Shown here one piece after another: positions 1 through 6,478 of a stretch of 7,908 nucleotides of DNA (position 1 is the stretch's first letter; the number at the start of each line of letters is the position of its first letter). The position numbers and the translations under genes are program-made. Location of the stretch: assembly GCA_040877875.1 (NCBI GenBank), contig JBBDNC010000016.1, positions 1 through 7,908 on the forward strand. The letters run 5' to 3'. The notes beneath the pieces were generated by a model. The model made no database searches. It saw only the letters and a list, made by a program, of their open reading frames with translations, and had not been told where the DNA came from. Source of the stretch: JBBDNC01 sp040877875. Its GTDB lineage: Bacteria; Bacteroidota; Rhodothermia; Balneolales; Balneolaceae.

Positions 1-15
1 TAATTTAATCCCAAT

Positions 16-3000
16 TTATTTCTCTACAAGGATCCACCCGTCTTCATCTATCATGCGTTTGGCATACTTCCACTTGATCTCTTTTACTTCGTTGGTTCCC
101 ATATTCTGAACTTTCACATAATCATTTCGGCCCGGTTCATCCTCGACGGTTACCGGCTGACGCTTTTCACCGGGTGCAGAGGCTTGTTGCTGATTGCCGT
201 TCTGTTCTTGTTGTCCGCCCCGGAATCCCATGTTCGTGGAATCGGCATGTTGGGTTCTGGCTTTTTCCATGTCCACTTTCGCTTTTTGTTTCTGCGCCTG
301 CTGGACTTTAGACGGATCGGCCTGCATTTCGGGGATTGCTTTCCAGATAAGGGAAATCGCCTCCCGGTTAATGACATCGAGAAGTTGCTTGAACATTTCA
401 AACGCTTCTTTTTTGTATTCAAGCAGCGGGTCCTTCTGTCCGAATGACCGAAGGCCGATTCCCTCTTTAACTGTATCCAGCTCACGCAAATGCTCCATCC
501 ACTTGTCATCAATGGTCGAGAGGATTGCCGTCCGCTCCAGCGACCGGGCAACTTCACGGCCTTCATTTTCGGCGGCTTTCTCTACATCCACGACGACTCT
601 CATCCGCCGGATCCCATCCGTAAAAATCACCTGTATCTTATTTGGCTTGTTCTCTTTTTCAGATTCCCGTATTTGCTGAACGACCCGGTAAAGGGGCTCC
701 GCAATCATCTTCTCCTTATTACGGTTCACTTCAAATGCCCGCTCGATGATCCTATCGATCAGGCCGTCTACACCCAGTCCTGCCCACCGGTCCCGGTCGA
801 TTTCAATTTCCACCGCCAGGTGACGCAGCACTTCATCCCGCAATTCTTCAAATTGCCCTTCCGGATAGTATGTCGTTACAAGATTTTCAACCAGGTCTTC
901 CAGCATGTCGAAGATATCATTCTGAAGCTGGTCTCCTTTCAGGGCATTTTTCCGCCGGGAATAAATCACATTCCGCTGGTTATTCAATACATCATCGTAT
1001 TCCAGTTGTTTCTTCCGGATGCTGAAATTATTCTGCTCCACTTTCTTCTGGGCACGTTCCAGCGATTTGGTGACCCAGGGATGCTGAATCACTTCGCCTT
1101 CTTCGAAATTCAGGCGATCCATAATATTTGCAATCCGGTCCGTACCGCCGAACAATCTCATCAGCTCATCTTCCAGGGATACGTAAAACTGGGACTCGCC
1201 CGGATCCCCCTGTCGTCCGGCACGTCCCCGGAGCTGCAAATCAATCCGGCGCGACTCGTGGCGCTCGGTCCCGAGAATGGCCAATCCGCCCTTTTCCTTG
1301 ACTCCGGGAGCCAGTTTGATATCAGTTCCCCGGCCGGCCATGTTGGTCGCAACGGTTACAGCACCGGGCTGTCCCGCCATCGTGACAATTTCACTTTCCC
1401 TGGCATGCTGCTTCGCGTTCAATACATTGTGGGGAATTTTCGCGCGTTTTAGCATACGGCTCAAGGTCTCCGATACATCCACACTGGTCGTACCCACCAG
1501 GACCGGCTGACCTTTTTCATGATATTCCCTGATTTTATCAATCGCCGCATTATACTTCTCACGCTTGGTCCGAAAGATCAGATCTTCCTTGTCATCCCGG
1601 ATAACCGGCTCATTGGTCGGAATCACTACTACATCGAGATGATAGATTTCATTGAATTCGCCCTCTTCCGTAGCAGCCGTACCGGTCATGCCGGACAGCT
1701 TGTGATACATCCTGAAATAGTTCTGGAGGGTAATGGTGGCATACGTCTGGGTAGCCGCCTCCACCTTCACTTGTTCCTTGGCCTCAATCGCCTGGTGGAG
1801 TCCGTCGGAATAACGCCTGCCCGAGAGTACCCGTCCGGTATGCTCATCCACGATCTGAACTTTTCCGTCCTGAACGATGTACTCCTCCTCCCGTTCAAAC
1901 AACGTATAGGCCTTTAACAGTTGATTGATCGTATGGATACGGTCACTTCGTTCGGCAAAACGGCGATGGATTTCATTAAATCTTTTTTCCCGTTCTTCCC
2001 GTACTTCCTTCCGGGCTTCTTCAATTTTCTTCTCCTTGTAGTCGTCACTGAATTCATCATTGCCTTGAATCTCTTCAAACTTCTCTTGCTCGAGTTTTTC
2101 AATCTCTTCTTCAATCTCGGAAGTCTCTACTCCCAGATCGGGGATGACAAACATTTCCGCATCTTCATCCTTGTTCGTAAGAAAGTCCCGTCCATTATCG
2201 GTCATTTCGATCGATTTCATCTTCATATCGACCGCATAATAAAGGTACTCATCCACGACCGGCATATGTTTCGCATTGTCCGCCAGGTAGATATTTTCAG
2301 TTTGCTGAACCAGCTTCTGCATTTTGGGTTCCTGCATCAGCTTTCGAAACTTGGGATTTTTCGGAAATCCACGCTGGGCACGGAAAAGAGCCAGTCCTGC
2401 TTCGTCTTCTTTGCCTTCTTCCAACAGTTTCTGCCCTTCATTGACCAGTTGGGATACCAGTTGCTTCTGAGCTTTCACCAAGGCATCCACTCTCGGCATC
2501 ATCTCTTCATACTTTTGTGAATCAGAACCCTGGGGAACGGGACCGGAAATAATCAAGGGAGTTCGGGCTTCATCAATCAGAATCGAGTCGACCTCATCGA
2601 TGATCGAAAAGTGATGCCCGCGCTGAACCAGTTGTTCCTTGTCAATGACCATGTTGTCGCGCAAGTAATCAAAACCGAATTCATTGTTGGTGCCATAGGT
2701 TATATCCGCCCGATAGGCCTGACGGCGGGCTTCCGAATTCGGATCGTAATGATCCACGCAGTCGACTGTGAGTCCGTGGAAATTAAAGAGAGGTTCGTTC
2801 CACTCGGCATCACGCTTTGCCAGGTAGTTGTTAACCGTCACGATATGAACCCCTCTTCCAACAAGTCCATTCAGATAAGCCGGGAGAATAGCGGCAAGTG
2901 TTTTCCCCTCACCGGTTTTCATTTCAGCAATTTTACCCTGATGCATGGCAATCGCCCCGACAAGCTGCACATCGTAAGGAATCATATCCCATTCGGTTTC

Positions 3001-3411
3001 AGTCCCTGCTACCTTCCATTTCTTCCCTACATGGCGCCGGCAGGTCTCCTTCATCACGGCAAATGCTTCCGGAAGCAGTTCATCGAGCACCTCTTCAATG
3101 ACTTCCAGCCATTCCTCCTCCAGTGTTTCCAGCGAATCGGCAAGCTCTCTTCGCTCAGCAAGGGTAATGGACTCATCATTGCTGTCCATTTTCTGTTTAA
3201 CCTCTGCAATCTGCTCATCCAGATCTGATGTCGCTTCCTTAAGCTGGCTGCGGAAAGATTCGGTTTTACCCTTCAATTCTTCTTCGCTCAATGCACCGAT
3301 CTGCTCCTCAAAGCTCTTTATCTCTTCAACGATCGGCCATATTTTTTTCAGGTCCCGTTCGCTTTTGGTTCCGAATACCTTGGTTAGGGCTTTGGTAATT
3401 TGTTCTAACAT
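16..3411 (-). CDS. secA: Preprotein translocase ATPase subunit SecA
   Basis: SecA is the cytosolic/peripheral-membrane ATPase that drives unfolded preproteins through SecYEG. The 1131-residue product shows Walker A (MKTGEGKT, 164-171), the DEVD box (272-275), SGMTGTA (573-579), ATNMAGRGTDI (688-698), the arginine-finger region GTERHESRR...GRAGRQGD (714-736) and the scaffold helix STIDDKWMEHL (965-975). It is about 200 residues longer than the 901-aa E. coli protein. Most of the extra length is a charged helical insertion in the preprotein cross-linking region (about 295-490, with a Glu/Lys-rich probable coiled coil at 428-488), plus an acidic stretch near 60-105. Long SecA proteins are usual in Bacteroidota. 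The C-terminus has a Gln-rich linker (about 1035-1078), then GRND followed by a basic segment, with no CxCxSGxxxxxCH zinc motif. The start fits the family (KVFGTKSERDLKKI at 11-24) and has AGGA 4 nt upstream (3416-3419). Divergent from rpmH. Identity is certain. Confidence 0.98.
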   Translation of the reverse strand: MLEQITKALTKVFGTKSERDLKKIWPIVEEIKSFEEQIGALSEEELKGKTESFRSQLKEATSDLDEQIAEVKQKMDSNDESITLAERRELADSLETLEEEWLEVIEEVLDELLPEAFAVMKETCRRHVGKKWKVAGTETEWDMIPYDVQLVGAIAMHQGKIAEMKTGEGKTLAAILPAYLNGLVGRGVHIVTVNNYLAKRDAEWNEPLFNFHGLTVDCVDHYDPNSEARRQAYRADITYGTNNEFGFDYLRDNMVIDKEQLVQRGHHFSIIDEVDSILIDEARTPLIISGPVPQGSDSQKYEEMMPRVDALVKAQKQLVSQLVNEGQKLLEEGKEDEAGLALFRAQRGFPKNPKFRKLMQEPKMQKLVQQTENIYLADNAKHMPVVDEYLYYAVDMKMKSIEMTDNGRDFLTNKDEDAEMFVIPDLGVETSEIEEEIEKLEQEKFEEIQGNDEFSDDYKEKKIEEARKEVREEREKRFNEIHRRFAERSDRIHTINQLLKAYTLFEREEEYIVQDGKVQIVDEHTGRVLSGRRYSDGLHQAIEAKEQVKVEAATQTYATITLQNYFRMYHKLSGMTGTAATEEGEFNEIYHLDVVVIPTNEPVIRDDKEDLIFRTKREKYNAAIDKIREYHEKGQPVLVGTTSVDVSETLSRMLKRAKIPHNVLNAKQHARESEIVTMAGQPGAVTVATNMAGRGTDIKLAPGVKEKGGLAILGTERHESRRIDLQLRGRAGRQGDPGESQFYVSLEDELMRLFGGTDRIANIMDRLNFEEGEVIQHPWVTKSLERAQKKVEQNNFSIRKKQLEYDDVLNNQRNVIYSRRKNALKGDQLQNDIFDMLEDLVENLVTTYYPEGQFEELRDEVLRHLAVEIEIDRDRWAGLGVDGLIDRIIERAFEVNRNKEKMIAEPLYRVVQQIRESEKENKPNKIQVIFTDGIRRMRVVVDVEKAAENEGREVARSLERTAILSTIDDKWMEHLRELDTVKEGIGLRSFGQKDPLLEYKKEAFEMFKQLLDVINREAISLIWKAIPEMQADPSKVQQAQKQKAKVDMEKARTQHADSTNMGFRGGQQEQNGNQQQASAPGEKRQPVTVEDEPGRNDYVKVQNMGTNEVKEIKWKYAKRMIDEDGWILVEK

Positions 3412-3444
3412 GAAGTCCTGGTGAAAATAGTTTTCATTATCAAG

Positions 3445-3476
3445 TAAATTTACGGCTTCAACCGTGCCTGTTCAAA
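3445..3476 (-). promoter_or_regulatory. Candidate Bacteroidota-type promoter of secA
   Basis: Read on the minus strand, TTTG (3476-3473) is followed after a 20-nt spacer by TAAATTTA (3452-3445). This matches the Bacteroidota housekeeping-sigma consensus TTTG / TAnnTTTG at all positions except the last. Transcription would begin near 3440, giving a leader of about 30 nt before the secA start codon at 3411. The AT-rich setting makes chance matches fairly likely, so this is an inference from consensus and position only. Confidence 0.45.
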
Positions 3477-3638
3477 TTTATTAAACTCACTGGTATACGC
3501 TTTATTTTTCAACACCCTGTTTTTCATTTCCAGGCATTCCAAACCGTATAAAGGGATTTCCGAATGAACCGAAGGGCTTTTATACAAACTTGTAAAATCA
3601 TGCCTGAAGTATAAAGAAGCTTAAAGTTTAATCTGTCG

Positions 3639-3669
3639 TTCATATTTAACGAAATTCTTCTTAAGTTTC
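3639..3669 (+). promoter_or_regulatory. Weak candidate promoter of the rpmH-rnpA-yidC cluster
   Basis: TAAGTTTC (3662-3669) matches the Bacteroidota -7 consensus TAnnTTTG except for the last base, and TTC (3639-3641) lies 20 nt upstream, where TTG is expected. The implied leader to the rpmH ATG at 3720 is about 45 nt. The -33 element is imperfect and other AT-rich options exist nearby, so this is only the best match I could find by eye. Confidence 0.25.
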
Positions 3670-3719
3670 GGGTCTATCTGAAAATCGAAGTTGTTAACCT
3701 ATCGGAATTTTTTACAGCT

Positions 3720-3875
3720 ATGAAACGGACTTATCAACCCAGTAAACGAAAGCGGAAAAATAAACACGGATTTCGCAAGCGTTCCAAATCCAAAAGCGGA
3801 AAAGATGTACTCAAGCGTCGTCGGGCTAAAGGACGCCACAAGCTTACTACCAGCAATGAAAAAGGGCCGAAATAG
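3720..3875 (+). CDS. rpmH: 50S ribosomal protein L34
   Basis: The product is a 51-residue, extremely basic protein beginning MKRTYQPSKRKRKNKHGFRK and containing VLKRRRAKGRHKLT, the unmistakable L34 signature. L34 is a small component of the large ribosomal subunit that binds 23S rRNA. It is slightly longer than the 44-46 residues typical of proteobacteria, with a short tail (TSNEKGPK) like that of Bacteroidota homologues. No Shine-Dalgarno sequence is visible before the ATG (the preceding bases are AATTTTTTACAGCT), as is common in this phylum. It is the first gene of the cluster, and its 3' end overlaps the likely rnpA start by 20 nt, suggesting translational coupling. The gene is too short to stand out by length alone; the call rests on the motif match. 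Confidence 0.97.
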   Translation: MKRTYQPSKRKRKNKHGFRKRSKSKSGKDVLKRRRAKGRHKLTTSNEKGPK

Positions 3876-4296
3876 CCATCAAGACTCAACCCGTCCTGAT
3901 CAAACTTTACCAAAATCAAAAATCCTGCGTGGCAAGCGCAATTTTGAGCAACTGTTTGAACGTTCAACTGTTTTGAAATCACCTTCCGTACATTTGCGCT
4001 ACCGTCTTTATTCCGATCCCTCCAAAGGCTGTTTAATGGGTTTCATTGCCGGTAAAAGACTTGGAAATGCCGTAACAAGAAATCGCATCAAACGCTTGCT
4101 TCGGGAAGTTTACCGAACCCACCAACACCTGCTGACCGATCTGTTTGAAGAAAAAAGATTCGGGTTTCATGCCGTACTCATGGCGATGTCGCCCGATGTT
4201 TCCTGCCAGGAATTAAAAAAACAGATCGTACCCTTACTCCATCAAGCCCGCCGGCAATTGCTGGCATTCAATCCCAAAACCGACAGGAACACGTAA
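3856..4296 (+). CDS. rnpA: Ribonuclease P protein component
   Basis: RnpA is the protein cofactor of RNase P; it helps the catalytic RNA bind precursor tRNAs during 5' maturation. With the start at 3856 the product is 146 residues. The family opening is seen at LRGKRNFEQLF (24-34), the central region at MGFIAGKRLGNAV (61-73), and the RNR motif at TRNRIKRLLRE (74-84), which contacts RNA. Order after rpmH is the classic arrangement. I chose ATG 3856 because it overlaps rpmH by only 20 nt and leaves a modest 23-residue N-terminal extension over the usual family start. An in-frame ATG at 3805, inside rpmH and preceded by a purine-rich GGAAAAG, would give 163 residues and cannot be excluded. The function is certain and the exact start is not. 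It ends 12 nt before yidC. Confidence 0.95.
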   Translation: MKKGRNSHQDSTRPDQTLPKSKILRGKRNFEQLFERSTVLKSPSVHLRYRLYSDPSKGCLMGFIAGKRLGNAVTRNRIKRLLREVYRTHQHLLTDLFEEKRFGFHAVLMAMSPDVSCQELKKQIVPLLHQARRQLLAFNPKTDRNT

Positions 4297-4298
4297 CC

Positions 4299-4302
4299 GG
4301 AG
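4299..4302 (+). promoter_or_regulatory. Shine-Dalgarno sequence deciding the yidC TTG start
   Basis: GGAG lies 6 nt upstream of TTG 4309-4311. The yidC frame has a TAA (4294-4296, also the rnpA stop) four codons before that TTG, so no earlier ATG or GTG start exists. The next in-frame ATGs fall within or after the first membrane segment. The site therefore supports TTG as the true start. Confidence 0.7.
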
Positions 4303-4308
4303 ACCGAT

Positions 4309-6144
4309 TTGGATAGAAATACCGTAACGGGTCTTATATTGATTTTCTTCATTATGATGGCATGGGCCTACTATTCCATGCCCAGTGAAGAAGAAATTCA
4401 GCGTCAGCGTCAGGAGCAGGTAATACAGGACAGCCTCACTGCCCTTGAAGAGGATCAGCAATCCCAAATGCTCGATGACACTACAGAGGATATACAGTCA
4501 CAGGATCCCGAAGGGCCGGCACAAGAAAGCCAGATCCGGGACGAGGATGAAGAACCGGCCGAAATGGGTATTTTTGGACAAACGGGGGTTTCGGATACCA
4601 CGTATACCGTTGTTCAAACTCCACGTTACAGGGCCATTTTCACGAACCTTGGAGCCGGTCCCGCCGAATATGAACTGAGCAATTATGATACCTGGGATCA
4701 TCAGCCGGTCCAGATGATCGGAGATACCAGCCGGTCGGCCTATGTACTTGGATTTCTATCGAACCAAAATTACAACATTGAAACGGATCAGCTCCTTTTC
4801 CGCCAGGTCACCGACCGTGATGAAATCCGTCTCAACGGGAGCCAAAACGAACAGTTGCAATATGCGCTCGAACTGGAAAATGGAGGACGGATCATATATA
4901 CCTATACGTTCCACTCCAACCACTATGCCATTGACCTTGAAATCCATATTGAAGGACTAGAAAACCAGATTATCGGCAACAGTGTAGATTTCGGGTGGAA
5001 ACCGCGTCTCAATTTTACAGAGCTGGACCGCACCCAGGACGCCATGTATACATCCGCCTATATCTACGCCGGCGGGGTACTGGAAAATTTCTCGGTGGAC
5101 GGGCCCGGACGTGATGAGTTGCATGTTAACGGAACAATCGACTGGGTCTCTACGAAAACAAAATTCTTTACCCAAATTATCAAACCGTCGTCTCCCACCA
5201 ACGCGGCTCTTCTTACAGGAGAATTAGACGGGGAAAATGACGCCCCCGGAACCCGCCATCACTACCAGTCCTCCGTTCAGTCGACGATCCCTTCGAACGG
5301 TTCCCTGGAATATCAACTCTACCTCGGGCCGCTGGATTATTATGAGCTGGCCGCTTTCGACGACCATGCTTTTGATATGGTTGAAATCAGCTACGCCTGG
5401 ATGCGCTGGTTTGCCGACCCGCTTGTTAAATGGGTAATTATCCCTTACTTCACCTATGCAAGTAACTATATCGCCAATTTCGGGATCCTGATTATCCTGT
5501 TTGGCATCCTGATCAAACTGGCGCTTGCCCCTCTCACACAAAAAAGCTTTAAGAGCATGGCCGCCATGCGTGAGCTCCAGCCCCAGATGAAGGAGCTCCA
5601 GGAGAAGTATAAGGACAACCCGAAAAAGCAACAGGAAGCCACGATCAAGCTTTATAAAAAAGCAAAGGTCAACCCCCTTGGCGGCTGTCTGCCTATGCTT
5701 CTGCAGTTTCCAATCCTGATTACTCTTTGGCGGTATTTCCAAAGTTCTATCCTGCTCCGGCAAGAACCTTTTCTGTGGGCCTCCGATCTTTCAGCCCCTG
5801 ACTATATTCTGAGCCTGCCGTACGACATTCCCTTCCTGGGGGATCAACTTGCGGGATTTGTCCTGCTGATGACCGCAGCGATGGTCGTTCAAACGAAAGT
5901 ATCCGGAGGAATGAGTACGGGATCTTCACCCGCCGGGGCTCCCAATATGAAGGCTTTCACCTATTTCCTCCCTGTCATGCTGCTTTTTGTCTTTAATAAC
6001 TTTGCCGCCGGGCTCAGCTTGTACTATCTGGTCTACAATGTCATGTCAATCGGGCAGCAATTCCTGATCAATAAGGATATAGATGTGGATACAAATGGCG
6101 ACGATGACAAGAAAAAAAGGCGCCGGGGCAAAAAGAAGAAATAA
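4309..6144 (+). CDS. yidC: Membrane protein insertase YidC (Oxa1 family)
   Basis: YidC inserts and folds inner-membrane proteins, alone or with SecYEG. The 611-residue product has the Gram-negative layout. It has an N-terminal membrane segment (about 6-22, after MDRNTVTGL), a Glu/Gln/Asp-rich linker (25-85), a large periplasmic beta-rich domain (about 95-345), and the conserved insertase core with membrane segments near 391-408, 459-478, 513-528 and 551-582. The cytosolic helical hairpin (about 409-458, MAAMRELQPQMKELQEKY) and KVNPLGGCLPMLLQFPI (453-469) are diagnostic. Lys403 occupies the position of the groove arginine of E. coli YidC (Arg366). The tail is strongly basic (KKKRRRGKKKK, 601-611), as expected for ribosome contact. 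Translation starts at TTG with a good upstream GGAG. It lies 12 nt after rnpA and ends in tandem TAA stops (6142-6147). yidD is absent between rnpA and yidC, and mnmE does not follow. Confidence 0.98.
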   Translation: MDRNTVTGLILIFFIMMAWAYYSMPSEEEIQRQRQEQVIQDSLTALEEDQQSQMLDDTTEDIQSQDPEGPAQESQIRDEDEEPAEMGIFGQTGVSDTTYTVVQTPRYRAIFTNLGAGPAEYELSNYDTWDHQPVQMIGDTSRSAYVLGFLSNQNYNIETDQLLFRQVTDRDEIRLNGSQNEQLQYALELENGGRIIYTYTFHSNHYAIDLEIHIEGLENQIIGNSVDFGWKPRLNFTELDRTQDAMYTSAYIYAGGVLENFSVDGPGRDELHVNGTIDWVSTKTKFFTQIIKPSSPTNAALLTGELDGENDAPGTRHHYQSSVQSTIPSNGSLEYQLYLGPLDYYELAAFDDHAFDMVEISYAWMRWFADPLVKWVIIPYFTYASNYIANFGILIILFGILIKLALAPLTQKSFKSMAAMRELQPQMKELQEKYKDNPKKQQEATIKLYKKAKVNPLGGCLPMLLQFPILITLWRYFQSSILLRQEPFLWASDLSAPDYILSLPYDIPFLGDQLAGFVLLMTAAMVVQTKVSGGMSTGSSPAGAPNMKAFTYFLPVMLLFVFNNFAAGLSLYYLVYNVMSIGQQFLINKDIDVDTNGDDDKKKRRRGKKKK

Positions 6145-6206
6145 TAAATGCCGCCGCTCCCTTGAATTTAACGATCAGACAATTATCTTAGTAAATCGTT
6201 CAACCC

Positions 6207-6242
6207 TTCCGGTTACACATTACACCAGCAGAGTAGCCGGAA
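6207..6242 (+). other. Stem-loop candidate downstream of yidC
   Basis: TTCCGGTTA (6207-6215) can pair with TAGCCGGAA (6234-6242) over 9 bp including one G-U pair, enclosing an 18-nt loop. It lies about 60 nt after the yidC stop, where a transcript end is expected. No uridine run follows the stem, so it is not a standard intrinsic terminator. It could stabilise the mRNA 3' end or be a chance repeat. Confidence 0.3.
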
Positions 6243-6262
6243 TGACGTTGTTTGAATTCGTA

Positions 6263-6274
6263 AAAACCGGTTTT
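6263..6274. repeat. Perfect 12-bp palindrome
   Basis: AAAACCGGTTTT is exactly self-complementary. It could be a binding site for a dimeric regulator, or contribute to transcript termination since the right half ends in a short T run. It lacks room for a proper hairpin loop and may be chance in AT-rich DNA. Confidence 0.35.
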
Positions 6275-6460
6275 ATGCCAACTATGCGATATGGGAGTTC
6301 CTGAAGAGATTTTTTGCTTTCGGCAATACAATAAAAATCGACCCGCCGGCAGCCCCCCTTAAGCGTATGATTGACATGACACTGACCTGGAGATCATCCT
6401 GAAATCGAATGGATCCGCCAGGTAAATTTTTGACTGAATACTTCAGGTAATCAACTATCT

Positions 6461-6478
6461 AATTAAATTCATTTAATT
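6461..6478. repeat. AT-rich inverted repeat just before the oxidoreductase start
   Basis: AATTAAAT and ATTTAATT form a perfect 8-bp inverted repeat with a 2-nt spacer, ending 3 nt before the ATG at 6482. Its position covers where a ribosome binding site would lie, and no Shine-Dalgarno sequence is present. It could be an operator, part of the promoter, or simply an unstructured AT-rich initiation region as favoured in Bacteroidota. The symmetry is seen directly; any role is inference. Confidence 0.4.

Larger units (their letters stand above)
3412..3719. other. Divergent intergenic region between secA and rpmH
   Basis: This 308-bp AT-rich stretch lies between the two divergent transcription units and holds no convincing gene. 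It must contain the promoters of both secA and the rpmH-rnpA-yidC cluster. Visible elements are the secA promoter candidate, a weaker rpmH promoter candidate, two copies of TTTTTCA (3505-3511 and 3520-3526), and a short inverted repeat TACAA-AC-TTGTA around 3581-3594. No DnaA-box cluster was seen, although rpmH often sits beside dnaA and the replication origin in other bacteria. Confidence 0.7.

Noticed and set aside
490..1452. Long plus-strand open frame (320 codons) antisense to secA
   Set aside because: It lies wholly inside secA, resembles no family I recognise, and has the odd Phe/Ile/His-rich composition expected from reading the complement of a conserved gene.
1921..2520. Plus-strand open frame of 199 codons opposite the SecA charged insertion
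   Set aside because: Its Phe/Leu-rich translation is the antisense of Glu/Lys codons (GAA and AAG give TTC and CTT), which mimics membrane segments. It is an artefact of the coiled-coil coding sequence.
2611..3228. Plus-strand open frame of 205 codons opposite the SecA N-terminal region
   Set aside because: Entirely antisense to conserved SecA motifs including Walker A; no family features or initiation signal of its own.
3720..3740. Possible replication origin near rpmH
   Set aside because: rpmH often lies beside dnaA and oriC, but no dnaA gene and no cluster of DnaA boxes (TTATCCACA-like) is present here; the neighbour is secA.
5571..5602. Direct repeat GAGCTCCAG inside yidC
   Set aside because: It encodes the repeated ELQ pattern of the conserved cytosolic helical hairpin, so protein-level constraint explains it.
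6083..6304. Open frame of 73 codons spanning the yidC 3' end and the following noncoding stretch
   Set aside because: Nearly a third overlaps the yidC tail in another frame, there is no clear ribosome binding site, and the translation resembles no known protein. A real small gene cannot be excluded but is unsupported.
6371..6376. TTGACA hexamer as a sigma-70 -35 box for the oxidoreductase gene
   Set aside because: No acceptable TATAAT-like or TAnnTTTG-like element lies at 16-21 nt downstream, and the phylum uses a different promoter consensus.
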